The notes beneath the pieces are model-generated. The model searched no databases. It was not told the origin of the DNA and saw only the letters and a list, made by a program, of their open reading frames with translations. A program made the position numbers and the translations under genes. Of a stretch of DNA of 64,000 nt, positions 18,982 to 28,340 are shown piece by piece (within the stretch, counting starts at the first letter, position 1; every line of letters begins with the position of its first letter). The DNA comes from Cytophaga sp. FL35 (GTDB taxonomy: Bacteria; Bacteroidota; Bacteroidia; Flavobacteriales; Flavobacteriaceae): positions 248,001 through 312,000 of the forward strand of contig NZ_JACSOH010000001.1 in assembly GCF_014349235.1 (NCBI RefSeq). The letters are read 5' to 3'.

Positions 18982-19239
18982 CCGATTTCTAATCTTTCAA
19001 ATTGGCCCAATATATTAAACTTCCCTAAATAAATGAATCGCTTAGTGTCACTAGCAGCAACACTAAGAAAAGGCTTTTAAAGTCCAAATACAAGTTAGAA
19101 GCAAAACTACTCGAAATTATAGCATCCTTACAAAAACCAACAATAAAAAATAAACAATCAACAAATACATTGCCTATTAATTAAATATTTAACAATAAAA
19201 GTTTTGGATAATTTAGATTAATGTCATTCATTTGTAAAA

Positions 19240-19259
19240 CAGACTAGACCAGACTAGAC
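19240..19259 (+). promoter_or_regulatory. Tandem 10-bp operator upstream of SusC (PUL 3)
   Basis: Perfect head-to-tail copies of CAGACTAGAC at 19240-19249 and 19250-19259, differing from the 14932 site at one position per repeat (G for T), plus a final C/T. An upstream TTTGTAAAA parallels TTTACAAAA at the other site. A TAGTTTG box follows at 19265. Confidence 0.65.
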
Positions 19260-19311
19260 TTTCGTAGTTTGATTTTCTAGCAACTCACGAATAACAACCA
19301 AAACTACTTTT

Positions 19312-22300
19312 ATGAAAAATGCAATCTTGTTCCTGCTGTTTTCCGTTTTCGCTTTGGGCGAAGTAACGGCTCAGCTTACTGTTACGGGTACAGTAAGTGA
19401 TCAAGCAGGTGTTCCGATACCCGGAGTAAACATTATCGAAAAAGGCACTACCAATGGAGTAGTCGCCGATTTTGACGGTAACTATGCCATCGAAGTCGAA
19501 AATGGCGCAACGCTTATCTTCAGCTCTATCGGCTACGGTACCATAGAACAAGCCGTGAACGGACAATCACAAATGAGCGTGACAATGACCGAAGAAGCTT
19601 CACTACTAGATGAAGTGGTCGTGGTAGGCTATGGTACCCAGAAAGCGGTCAACCTGACCGGCTCTGTAGAAACAGTAAAGGCGGAAGAAATTACAAAACA
19701 GCCCGTAGCCCAAGCATCGCAAGCATTAGCCGGCCTTGTTCCCGGCTTAACGGCTACCCAGTCAAGTGGCCAACCTGGTTCCGATGGTGCCGCTATTAGA
19801 ATTCGCGGGGTGGGAACCCTAGGAAATGGGGCAAAAAATAACCCATTGATCTTGGTAGATGGTATCCCCGATGATATTAATGGATTAGACCCTAGCGATA
19901 TTGAGTCAATCTCGGTGCTTAAAGATGCTTCTGCTTCCGCCATCTACGGCTCAAGGGCAGCCAATGGGGTTATTCTTATTACCACAAAAAGAGGTAGAGA
20001 AGGTAAAATTACCACAACTTACAACACCTATCTGGGTATTCAAAGTGTTGCCCAGAATTTGAAATTTATGGATGCCCTTGGCTATATGGAAGCTTTCAAC
20101 TCCGCTGAACCCGGGGCCTTTTCCGAAGATATTCTTAGCCAATATCGTGTAGGTACCGGTGTCGGCACCGAAAAGTTGCCCGATACTGATTGGGTAGACC
20201 TCTTATTTAGTTCTGCCGCTCCGCAACAATACCACAGCCTTTCGGTTCGTGGAGGTTCAGAAAAACTGAAAGTGGCCAGTTCTATTTCTTTTACAGACCA
20301 AGAGGGTAACGTAGCCAACTTTAACTTCAAAAGGTATAACGGCCGTTTCAATTTAGACTATGCCCTAAGTAAGAAGTTGGATTTGGCTTTTGACCTTAAC
20401 TTTCGAAGAGAGGTAAAAAGCCAACCGGCGCGACTCAACAACTTAACCCGGTCGGCCTACCGTCTTCAACCACTGTTCATCGCCTTTAATGACGATGGAA
20501 CGTATGGTTCCGGGTTTGGGGGAAGCAACCCTATAGCCTTGGCAAACTCAACGGCCGAAGATGAAACGGTATCTAACTATTTTAGGGCTTTGGCAAAGGT
20601 AACTTATCGTCCTTTTAACAATTTTTCCATTTCAGCCACCTATGCTCCCCAATTTTTTGATAGGGACAGAGATGACTTTAGAGCGGGTTACACGTATTAT
20701 GAGGGCTCTGGCGGACCAGCCATCACTACCGTTGGTGGTGGGGTTAGCGAGAGTTCCCTTTTTAAGGAGACCTTTACCACTTTTCAAGATAACTTCAACG
20801 CCGTGGCCAACTGGGGCAAAGAATTCGGCGACCATAATGTTTCTCTTTTAGGGGGATACGAATTTCTAAAATTCACCAGCGAAATCTGGTCTGCTAGCAG
20901 AAGGGGCTTTGTTCTCGATGAATTTCGAGGATTGGATAATGGCCTACCGGATACACAGCTGAATAGTGGTAATTCTACCTTAAACGGATTAGAGTCCGTT
21001 TTCGGTCGCTTCAATTACTCTTATAAAGACAAATACCTATTAGAGGCCAACGTTAGAAGAGATGCATCTTCAAGATTTGCAAAAGGTTTTCGTTCAGCAA
21101 CTTTTCCTTCCTTCTCGTTAGGTTGGGTCGTTTCAGAAGAAAAGTTCTTGCAAGACAGTGAAACGCTCAACTTCCTAAAGTTTCGAGCTTCATGGGGTCA
21201 ATTGGGTAATCAATTTATCTACTCTAGCAATCAAACCGATAACAACGGCGATGTAATCCAAGGATCCGACGGTTCTGCCGTGGCACGAGAAGTCAATTTT
21301 CCCTATACCTCATTGTTCGGCTTAGGTAATGCCAACGCAGTTTTGGGCGGTTCCCCTGTGGTTGGAGGTGCCCAAACTGTACTTGCCAACTCCCAATTAC
21401 GATGGGAAACAGGCGAAACACAAAACATCGGTTTTGATGCCAAGTTGTTCAATAGCAAACTTTCAATAACTGGTGAATATTATGTGCGTAAAACCAAGGA
21501 TATTCTTCTGGGTGTAACCATTCCTACATCCGTGGGTCTTGGAGCGCCCGTACAAAATGCTGGGGAAGTCTGGAATACGGGTTACGATATTTCAATAGGA
21601 TGGAACGATTTGATCGGTGAAGATTTCAGGTACGGATTTAATTTTAACTATTCAGCGTTCGACAACGAAATAAAAGATTTGGGCGGTCTGGATCAGCTGC
21701 CTCCTGGAAATACCATCAACCGTGTCGGTGAGGAGATTGGAGCAATTTACGGACTAAAGGTCGAAGGGCTTTACCAGGAAAGTGATTTCGATACTGATGG
21801 TAATCTCAATGCTTCCTTACCTACACCAGGTTTTGGTGCCATACAGGCCGGTGATATCAAATATGCCGATCTTTCAGGTCCTGATGGTGTTCCTGATGGA
21901 GCCATTACAAATGACGACCGCACTATTATCGGAAGTAATATTACAGACCGTAACTGGGGTCTTGAATTATTTTCAGAGTACAAGGGCTTAGACCTTTCCG
22001 TTTCCTTGCTGGGTGCCGGAGGTCGCGATGTGGTTCTTGAAGGTGATGCCGGATGGGCATTCTTCAACGCCGGTAAGATACAAGAATGGCAAGGTGACTA
22101 TTGGACGCCTGAAAACACCGATGCCACCTACCCAAGGTTGACGCCTGGCTCATCCCATCCCAATTGGCGCGTGAACGAAACTTGGATGCACGATGCCTCA
22201 TACGTTCGACTGCGAAACGTTACCCTTGGTTATAAAATTCCCAGGGACCTGACCGATAGATTCAGAATTACGAATGCTAGAATCTATGTCTCAGGTCAAA

Positions 22301-22419
22301 ACTTGGCCACATGGGACAATATGCCCGAAGGTATCGACCCACTAACCCCTCAATTCTCACAGGGTGCTTTTTATCCCGTTACCAAAGTGTTCACCATGGG
22401 GCTTAACGTAACATTCTAA
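19312..22419 (+). CDS. SusC/RagA-type TonB-dependent transporter
   Basis: 1035 aa. Signal peptide (to about residue 21), carboxypeptidase-regulatory-like domain (about 23-105), TonB-box region VVVVGYGTQKA, plug with LVDGIPDDI and SVLKDASASAIYGSRAANG, and a barrel ending in aromatic F. No STN domain. It heads a long same-strand run: SusD follows after 18 bp, then symporter, oxidoreductase, sulfatases and glycosidases. Unlike the first SusC, its promoter carries the tandem decamer assigned to the GntR regulator, so the two importers are probably induced by different signals. Confidence 0.96.
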   Translation: MKNAILFLLFSVFALGEVTAQLTVTGTVSDQAGVPIPGVNIIEKGTTNGVVADFDGNYAIEVENGATLIFSSIGYGTIEQAVNGQSQMSVTMTEEASLLDEVVVVGYGTQKAVNLTGSVETVKAEEITKQPVAQASQALAGLVPGLTATQSSGQPGSDGAAIRIRGVGTLGNGAKNNPLILVDGIPDDINGLDPSDIESISVLKDASASAIYGSRAANGVILITTKRGREGKITTTYNTYLGIQSVAQNLKFMDALGYMEAFNSAEPGAFSEDILSQYRVGTGVGTEKLPDTDWVDLLFSSAAPQQYHSLSVRGGSEKLKVASSISFTDQEGNVANFNFKRYNGRFNLDYALSKKLDLAFDLNFRREVKSQPARLNNLTRSAYRLQPLFIAFNDDGTYGSGFGGSNPIALANSTAEDETVSNYFRALAKVTYRPFNNFSISATYAPQFFDRDRDDFRAGYTYYEGSGGPAITTVGGGVSESSLFKETFTTFQDNFNAVANWGKEFGDHNVSLLGGYEFLKFTSEIWSASRRGFVLDEFRGLDNGLPDTQLNSGNSTLNGLESVFGRFNYSYKDKYLLEANVRRDASSRFAKGFRSATFPSFSLGWVVSEEKFLQDSETLNFLKFRASWGQLGNQFIYSSNQTDNNGDVIQGSDGSAVAREVNFPYTSLFGLGNANAVLGGSPVVGGAQTVLANSQLRWETGETQNIGFDAKLFNSKLSITGEYYVRKTKDILLGVTIPTSVGLGAPVQNAGEVWNTGYDISIGWNDLIGEDFRYGFNFNYSAFDNEIKDLGGLDQLPPGNTINRVGEEIGAIYGLKVEGLYQESDFDTDGNLNASLPTPGFGAIQAGDIKYADLSGPDGVPDGAITNDDRTIIGSNITDRNWGLELFSEYKGLDLSVSLLGAGGRDVVLEGDAGWAFFNAGKIQEWQGDYWTPENTDATYPRLTPGSSHPNWRVNETWMHDASYVRLRNVTLGYKIPRDLTDRFRITNARIYVSGQNLATWDNMPEGIDPLTPQFSQGAFYPVTKVFTMGLNVTF

Positions 22420-22437
22420 CCGCAAAATCTCAACACG

Positions 22438-24243
22438 ATGAAAAATATAAAATATATAATATGGAGTTTGGGCCTGCTAATTTTTGCGGCCTGTGAAGAC
22501 AATGTGCTTAATCTAGAAGACCCAGGCAGCCCTACAGATGCTACTTTCTTTAGAACCGAAGCACAATTGGAAGTAGCCCTTACCGGTATTTACGAACAAC
22601 TGAATTATGTAAATGCTGTACCTTTTCCGCAGTTACTCGATCATACCACCGACTATGCTTTTAATAGGGGTAATGTGGGTGGTACCATCGCGGCTACCAC
22701 AGGTGGTTTGACTTCTACTGAAGGAATCGTCAATGGCTTTTGGAACAACTTTTATACCGGTGTGCAAAGGGCCAATAACCTTTTGACCAATATGGAAAAG
22801 GCTTTAGATGATACAGACCCCAATCGTTTTCAACAGATAAGGGCCGAAGCGCTTTTTCTGCGTGCCCTTTTCTATAGCTACCTTACCGAACTTTACGGTG
22901 ATGTGCCTTTTAGAACCGAGGTTACCTCTTTAGAAGAACTTGAAGTTATTGCAAGAACCCCAAAATCTGAAATTGTTGCTAGCATCATTACGGACTTAAA
23001 AGAAGCAGCTGCCATTTTGCCCCCTACACAGGCTGCAACAGATAGAGGTAGGGCATCTGCCAATGCCGCTAATGCCTTGATTTCTAGAATCGCCCTGTAC
23101 AACGAAGATTTCGCTCTAGCCGAAAGTGCCGCTCTCAAAGTTATGAACTCTGCCGATGGTCCGAGTTTATACCCAAACTACGAAGAGCTTTTTACCGATG
23201 CCGGTGTTGGTTCATCAGAAGTACTCTTGGATCTGTCGTACATAAACGGAACCAAAACCCATGGACTTTCGCAAAGACAAGGCAGTAGATTCGGAGGTTG
23301 GTGCCAATTGGTTCCCTCACAACAAACGGTTGACAGTTATGAAACCGTAAACGGATTACCTATTGATGAAGATCCCGAGTATGACCCTGCCAATCCTTTT
23401 GAAAATCGAGACCCAAGACTTGCTGCTACCATTGCGCTCCCAAACAGCGTGTGGACAGGCCATATCATTCAACAGCACAGCGATAGTATCGCTACTTGGC
23501 GAATTGAAGACGGGGTAAAAGTTGAAAGGGTTTTCAACCCCAATGCTGCCAACCCTGCCGGTAGAACTATCGTAGATCCCTATGATGGTACAGAATATGT
23601 AACCGGAGGTTCCAATCGGTTTACCGCTTTTAGTGGTTACTTCTGGAAAAAATTCTCTGATGCTCCCAGACTTTTGGGTTCATTGAACGGAGGACCTAGT
23701 CCGCTTCAATCGGAGCAAACCATTTATTTGATACGCTATGCCGAAGTTTTAATGAACTACGCAGAAGCAAAAATTGAAGCAGGTAGCATTGATGGTAGTG
23801 TACTAACAGCCATTAACACAGTTCGCGAACGCGCTTATAACAATAGTGGATTTGACTACCCTGCCGTTACCACTACCGATCAAGCAGAATTAAGAAAAAT
23901 TATACGTAGGGAACGTAAAGCAGAGTTTGCCGATGAAGGCCTGCGTCTTTTTGATATCAAGAGATGGCAAATCGCCGAAAAGGTCTTGAATACCACCTTA
24001 CTTGGAGGGCCTGCCAACGGGTTCAGTAAAATTGGCGATATGAATTTTGTACCCAGTATCGATGCCGATGGCCATATCGATTATACCGGGGCTCCTACAC
24101 AACCAAGGGTAGAGCTGGGCAATCTTGACTATCGTGAACTTGAGAAAAGAGTATTTGATCCGGTAAAGCATTACTTATGGCCTATACCACAGGCAGAAAT
24201 TGATGCTACCGACAATTTGGTAACACAAAATCCGGGATACTAA
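22438..24243 (+). CDS. SusD/RagB-family glycan-binding lipoprotein
   Basis: 601 aa lipoprotein (lipobox FAAC, Cys19, then EDNVLNLEDPG). SusD-type N-terminal helices (YEQLNYVNAVPFPQLLD; W-N-N-F-Y-T-G-V-Q-R-A-N-N-L-L) and the C-terminal block (YLIRYAEVLMNYAEAK, ADEGLRLFDIKRW, ending QNPGY). It is the partner of the SusC 18 bp upstream. At about 600 residues it is longer than the first SusD (518), so the two pairs probably bind different oligosaccharides. Confidence 0.95.
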   Translation: MKNIKYIIWSLGLLIFAACEDNVLNLEDPGSPTDATFFRTEAQLEVALTGIYEQLNYVNAVPFPQLLDHTTDYAFNRGNVGGTIAATTGGLTSTEGIVNGFWNNFYTGVQRANNLLTNMEKALDDTDPNRFQQIRAEALFLRALFYSYLTELYGDVPFRTEVTSLEELEVIARTPKSEIVASIITDLKEAAAILPPTQAATDRGRASANAANALISRIALYNEDFALAESAALKVMNSADGPSLYPNYEELFTDAGVGSSEVLLDLSYINGTKTHGLSQRQGSRFGGWCQLVPSQQTVDSYETVNGLPIDEDPEYDPANPFENRDPRLAATIALPNSVWTGHIIQQHSDSIATWRIEDGVKVERVFNPNAANPAGRTIVDPYDGTEYVTGGSNRFTAFSGYFWKKFSDAPRLLGSLNGGPSPLQSEQTIYLIRYAEVLMNYAEAKIEAGSIDGSVLTAINTVRERAYNNSGFDYPAVTTTDQAELRKIIRRERKAEFADEGLRLFDIKRWQIAEKVLNTTLLGGPANGFSKIGDMNFVPSIDADGHIDYTGAPTQPRVELGNLDYRELEKRVFDPVKHYLWPIPQAEIDATDNLVTQNPGY

Positions 24244-24272
24244 AAGAAGTTGAGTTAGTTTTAGTTAGTTTC

Positions 24273-24305
24273 AAATGGGGAATTCTTGATAACGGTTCCC
24301 CATTT
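24273..24305 (+). terminator. Terminator/attenuator after SusD
   Basis: A perfect 10-bp stem AAATGGGGAA (24273-24282) and TTCCCCATTT (24296-24305) with a 13-nt loop, followed by a T-rich ATTTCTT. It lies between SusD and the symporter and overlaps the annotatable upstream start of the symporter, which argues for the later start. TTAGTT repeats lie between the SusD stop and the stem. Confidence 0.8.
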
Positions 24306-24339
24306 ATTTCTTAATTCAACAAAGCAGTCAATTATTTCT

Positions 24340-26007
24340 ATGGGTTCGATAGATATTACAGTAATTCTACTCTTTACATTGTTAGTCTTTCTTTGTGGAA
24401 TGAGTTTCTCAAAGTCAGGGAAGAACATGAAGTCTTTTTTCGCCGCAGGAGGTTCCCTTCCCTGGTGGATGAGCGGACTGTCGCTGTTCATGAGTTTCTT
24501 TTCTGCAGGCACGTTCGTTGTTTGGGGATCCATTGCCTATTCTAGCGGTTGGGTGGCCATTACCATTCAAAGTACGATGTGTTTGGCGGGTGTCATCATC
24601 GGTTTCTTTATCGCCCCTAAATGGCAAAGAACAAAAGCCTTGACGGCAGCAGAATACATTACCGATCGCCTCGGCTACAAGACCCAAAAAACATATACGT
24701 ATTTATTCTTGTCTATGTCGCTTTTTACAACAGGTGCATTTTTATATCCAGTGGCTAAAATTGTAGAGGTTTCCACGGGCTTTCCCATCAGTTATTGCAT
24801 CATCTTCCTAGGAGTACTTATATTAATATATACGGCCGTAGGTGGCCTTTGGGCAGTTATCGTTACCGATGTACTACAGTTTGTTGTACTGACTGCTGCC
24901 GTTTTGATCGTGGTTCCCCTTTCCTTTGAAAAGATTGGCGGAATTCAAAACTTTATGCAACAAGCACCGGAAAACTTTTTCGCCCTTGTTAACGAAGAAT
25001 ATACGTGGGGCTTTATGCTGGCCTTTGCCCTTTACAATTTATTCTTTATTGCAGGCAACTGGGCCTATGTACAACGCTATACCAGCGTTGCCACCCCAAA
25101 AGATGCCAAAAAAGTGGGTTGGCTTTTTGGGGCACTTTATTTAGTTAGTCCCCTTATTTGGATGTTACCGCCAATGATTTACCGGGTCTTGAATCCGGAA
25201 TTAGATGGTCTAGCTGACGAGGGAGCTTATTTATTAATGTGTAAGGAGGTGCTACCGGTGGGCATGTTGGGCCTTATGTTGGGCGGCATGATTTTCGCCA
25301 CCTCCAGCTCGGTAAATACCACCTTGAATATTTCCGCTGGGGTTTTGACCAATGACCTTTACAGACATTTCAAACCAAATGCCGATAATGACCAACTGGT
25401 CAAAGTGGGCCGAACGGCTACTATTGCCTTGGGCATACTCACTATTATCGTAGCACTTTTAGTACCCTATATGGGTGGCATTGTAGAAGTGGTCATGAGC
25501 TTGGCCGCCATAACGGGCGGTGCCATGTTCTTACCCCCCATGTGGTCACTTTTTAGTAAATCACAAACCGGTAGATCAGTATTGACCGTCACGGTCATTA
25601 CACTTATATTAAATTCGTTTTTCAAATTTTTGTCCCCCACCCTATTGGATTTTTCCTTTGATAGGGCCCAAGAAATGGGGGTGGGTATGGGTATTCCCGT
25701 ATTATTATTGGCCATCTCGGAAATCATCCTTAGAAAAAATAGACAGCAATGTCCAGAATTTGAGGCCTATCAAAAAAAATTGGTAGTGAAAGAAGCGGCT
25801 CCGGTCGAAGACCCATCTTCAGGTAATAAAAGAGGTTTAAAAGTAATTGGTATTGGTATCGCCCTGACGGGAGTTATGCTCTTAACCCTTGCTTTTTTGG
25901 CCGAAAACGGGCAGCTTTTAGTAGCCGGCATGGGTACTTTGGTATTTCTTTTGGGAGGCTTTCTCATAGTGCAAGCACAAAAGACGATTACCACCAACAA
26001 ACACTAA
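24340..26007 (+). CDS. Sodium:solute symporter (SSS family)
   Basis: 555 aa from the ATG at 24340. An in-frame start 18 codons earlier (24286) lies inside the terminator hairpin and adds a polar leader, so I rejected it. About 13-14 hydrophobic segments, with SSS features: an N-terminal TM after MGSIDITVILL, FFSAGTFVVWGS in TM2, AAEYITDRLGYKTQ, and YTAVGGLWAVIVTDVLQF. It probably imports a monosaccharide or small oligosaccharide released in the periplasm (galactose, anhydrogalactose or an oxidised derivative) with Na+ across the inner membrane. Position between SusD and an oxidoreductase supports a role in this pathway. Confidence 0.9.
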   Translation: MGSIDITVILLFTLLVFLCGMSFSKSGKNMKSFFAAGGSLPWWMSGLSLFMSFFSAGTFVVWGSIAYSSGWVAITIQSTMCLAGVIIGFFIAPKWQRTKALTAAEYITDRLGYKTQKTYTYLFLSMSLFTTGAFLYPVAKIVEVSTGFPISYCIIFLGVLILIYTAVGGLWAVIVTDVLQFVVLTAAVLIVVPLSFEKIGGIQNFMQQAPENFFALVNEEYTWGFMLAFALYNLFFIAGNWAYVQRYTSVATPKDAKKVGWLFGALYLVSPLIWMLPPMIYRVLNPELDGLADEGAYLLMCKEVLPVGMLGLMLGGMIFATSSSVNTTLNISAGVLTNDLYRHFKPNADNDQLVKVGRTATIALGILTIIVALLVPYMGGIVEVVMSLAAITGGAMFLPPMWSLFSKSQTGRSVLTVTVITLILNSFFKFLSPTLLDFSFDRAQEMGVGMGIPVLLLAISEIILRKNRQQCPEFEAYQKKLVVKEAAPVEDPSSGNKRGLKVIGIGIALTGVMLLTLAFLAENGQLLVAGMGTLVFLLGGFLIVQAQKTITTNKH

Positions 26008-26047
26008 TCGAAATAAAATCAACCAATTCCAAATACAGACTCGATAT

Positions 26048-28339
26048 ATGATCCAAGAGAATTATAGTCAAGAAAAAAGAAAAACCAAGACCCTAAACCT
26101 ATATAGCGATTTAGTGGTAGTGGGTGGCGGACTGTCAGGGGTTTGTTCTGCCATTACCGCAGCACGCTCTGGACTCAAAGTTATTCTTTTTCAAGACCGC
26201 CCAGTGTTGGGAGGAAATGCTTCTTCTGAAGTGCGTTTATGGAGCCTAGGAGCCACCTCGCACATGGGCAACAACAACCGATGGAGCCGTGAAGGCGGAC
26301 TAATCAACGAGATATTGTTAGAAAATCTAAAGCGCAATAAAGAGGGGAATCCGTTGATCTTTGATACTGTGCTTTTAGAAAAGATATATGAAGAAAAGAA
26401 CATCACCCTTTTCTTGAATACCGCCGTTTATCAAGTAGAAAAATCAGATGGTAAGAACATAGAAAGCGTAACCGCCTTTTGCAGTCAAAATTCTACCACC
26501 TATATTGCCAAGGCACCTCTGTTTGTAGATGCTTCCGGTGATGGTATTGTAGCATTTATGGCCGGAGCCTCCTTTCGAATGGGTGCGGAAACCAAGGAAG
26601 AGTTCGATGAAGGATTTGCTCCTAACATTAAAGATTATGGCAATCTTTTGGGGCATTCCCTCTACTTCTATACCAAGGATTTAGGCAAACCGGTGAACTA
26701 TACGGCTCCTTCGTTCGCCATAAAAAATGCAGAAGAACTTCCACGGATCAAAAATTATCAGTTGGGAGACCACGGCTGTAAACTTTGGTGGGTGGAGCAC
26801 GGAGGCCGATTGGATACCATTCACCAGTCCGAAGAAATAAAATTTGAGTTATGGAAAGTGGTCTATGGTATTTGGGATTATGTAAAGAACAGCGGAAAAT
26901 ATCCGGAAGCGGCCAACCTTACCCTCGAATGGGTGGGTACCATTCCCGGTAAAAGGGAAAGTCGGCGTTTTGAAGGCGATTTTATACTGACCCAAAAAGA
27001 TATTGTAGAACAACGTGAACATTACGATGCCGTTGCCTTTGGGGGTTGGGCTATGGACCTTCACCCTGCCGACGGAATTTACAGCAAACACAATTCATGT
27101 ACCCAATGGCACGGTAAAGGGGTTTACACCATTCCCTATCGTTGCTACTATTCCAAAAACATCAACAACCTCTTTCTGGCGGGTAGAATCATCAGTGCGA
27201 GCCATGTGGCCTTTGGCTCTTCAAGGGTGATGCTTACCTGCGCCCATGGTGCACAAGCAGTCGGTAAAGCCGCCTATCTCTGCAAAAAAAACCAACTTTC
27301 GCCTAGAGAATTGGCATCAAAAGAAAATATAAGAGAACTACAATTAGAGCTAAATAGAGACGGACAAAGCATACCAAGGCTTTCGTTGACTGACCGCCAA
27401 GACCTGGTGCAACAAGCCAGTCTTGAAGTTTCTTCTACTTTGAATTTCGACGGTTTTACGCCATCAGAAGACTGGCAGACGCTTACTTTTGGTCTTGCTC
27501 AAATGTTATCACTAAAAGCAAACGAGCCGTTTGAAGTGGAATTTGAAGTGGATGCCAATGAGGAGACTACCTTAGAATTACAATTGAAAAGTAGTTCTGC
27601 TTGCACCCATTTTACGCCTGATGTAATTGTAGACCAAAAGCAAATAGCATTAAAAGAGGGAAAGCAAAAAGTTACCTTTTCAACCACCAATGCACAACCT
27701 CAAAATCATTACTCATTCTTTTGCCTCCTGAAAAACGAAAAATTGAAAGTGCGCCTTTCCGAGGAGCGAATTACTGGTTTGATGACGGTGGAAAATAAGA
27801 TAAACAAGGCGGTTTCAAATTTTGGTCGGCAAGACCCACCCGAGGATATTAACATAGACAGTTTTGAGTTCTGGACGCCTCAACGGAGACCTAAAGGCAA
27901 AAATATCGCTTTAAAGCTCAAAAGAGCCCTACCCATCTTTGAAGCAAATAATTTGAAAAACGGGGAAGTACGTCCAAAATCCAATGGAAATACCAACGCT
28001 TGGGTGGCCGAACTAAATGACCGGAATCCTACATTGAAAATGAATTGGAAGCAGCCCGTATCGATAAAGACCATTAAACTATTTTTTGATTGTGATTATG
28101 ACCATGCACTTGAAACTACCTTGATGGGGCATCCAGAATCGGAAATCCCATTTGTAGTAGCCGACTATCGAATTAAAGATGCTGCCGGAGAGGTTTTAAC
28201 GGAAGTAAAAGACAACTATCAAGGCATTAATACTATTGAGTTAGATAATGAGATTACCACGGATGGACTCGTGTTTGTGTTTGCTCAAAAGGAAAGCCAT
28301 ATTCCAGTTTCACTTTTTAAGATATCGGTTTATAGTTAA
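26048..28339 (+). CDS. Cytosolic FAD-dependent oxidoreductase with C-terminal beta domains
   Basis: 763 aa. No signal peptide, so cytosolic. FAD_oxidored-type domain (about 20-430) with DLVVVGGGLSG, RPVLGGNASSEVR, FVDASGDGIVAFMAGA and a C-terminal LFLAGRIISASHVAF, closely paralleling the secreted enzyme at 14986. Residues about 440-763 form beta-rich regions; the last part (P-T-L-K-M-N-W-K-Q-P-V-S-I-K-T-I) looks discoidin/F5-8C-like. Translated just after the symporter (40 bp gap) and just ahead of a sulfatase (1 bp gap). It may oxidise the imported sugar. The substrate is unknown. Confidence 0.8.
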   Translation: MIQENYSQEKRKTKTLNLYSDLVVVGGGLSGVCSAITAARSGLKVILFQDRPVLGGNASSEVRLWSLGATSHMGNNNRWSREGGLINEILLENLKRNKEGNPLIFDTVLLEKIYEEKNITLFLNTAVYQVEKSDGKNIESVTAFCSQNSTTYIAKAPLFVDASGDGIVAFMAGASFRMGAETKEEFDEGFAPNIKDYGNLLGHSLYFYTKDLGKPVNYTAPSFAIKNAEELPRIKNYQLGDHGCKLWWVEHGGRLDTIHQSEEIKFELWKVVYGIWDYVKNSGKYPEAANLTLEWVGTIPGKRESRRFEGDFILTQKDIVEQREHYDAVAFGGWAMDLHPADGIYSKHNSCTQWHGKGVYTIPYRCYYSKNINNLFLAGRIISASHVAFGSSRVMLTCAHGAQAVGKAAYLCKKNQLSPRELASKENIRELQLELNRDGQSIPRLSLTDRQDLVQQASLEVSSTLNFDGFTPSEDWQTLTFGLAQMLSLKANEPFEVEFEVDANEETTLELQLKSSSACTHFTPDVIVDQKQIALKEGKQKVTFSTTNAQPQNHYSFFCLLKNEKLKVRLSEERITGLMTVENKINKAVSNFGRQDPPEDINIDSFEFWTPQRRPKGKNIALKLKRALPIFEANNLKNGEVRPKSNGNTNAWVAELNDRNPTLKMNWKQPVSIKTIKLFFDCDYDHALETTLMGHPESEIPFVVADYRIKDAAGEVLTEVKDNYQGINTIELDNEITTDGLVFVFAQKESHIPVSLFKISVYS

Positions 28340-28340
28340 A

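Larger units (their letters stand above)
18966..19311. other. Divergent regulatory region between GntR gene and SusC
   Basis: 346 bp, AT-rich, no gene. It contains a candidate autoregulatory site (18973-18981), a perfect 8-bp inverted repeat CTTAGTGT/ACACTAAG (19041-19048 and 19060-19067) and the tandem operator (19240-19259). A single ATTCATTTGT (19226-19235) resembles an HTCS half-site but lacks a partner 21 bp away. Confidence 0.55.

Noticed and set aside
19226-19235. HTCS operator upstream of the second SusC
   Set aside because: A half-site ATTCATTTGT is present at a suitable distance, but nothing similar lies 21 bp upstream and the -7-like box is not at the 25-nt gap.
28248-28340. Upstream start for the sulfatase at 28341
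   Set aside because: It overlaps the FAD oxidoreductase gene out of frame and hides the signal peptide; ATG 28341 follows the previous stop by one base.
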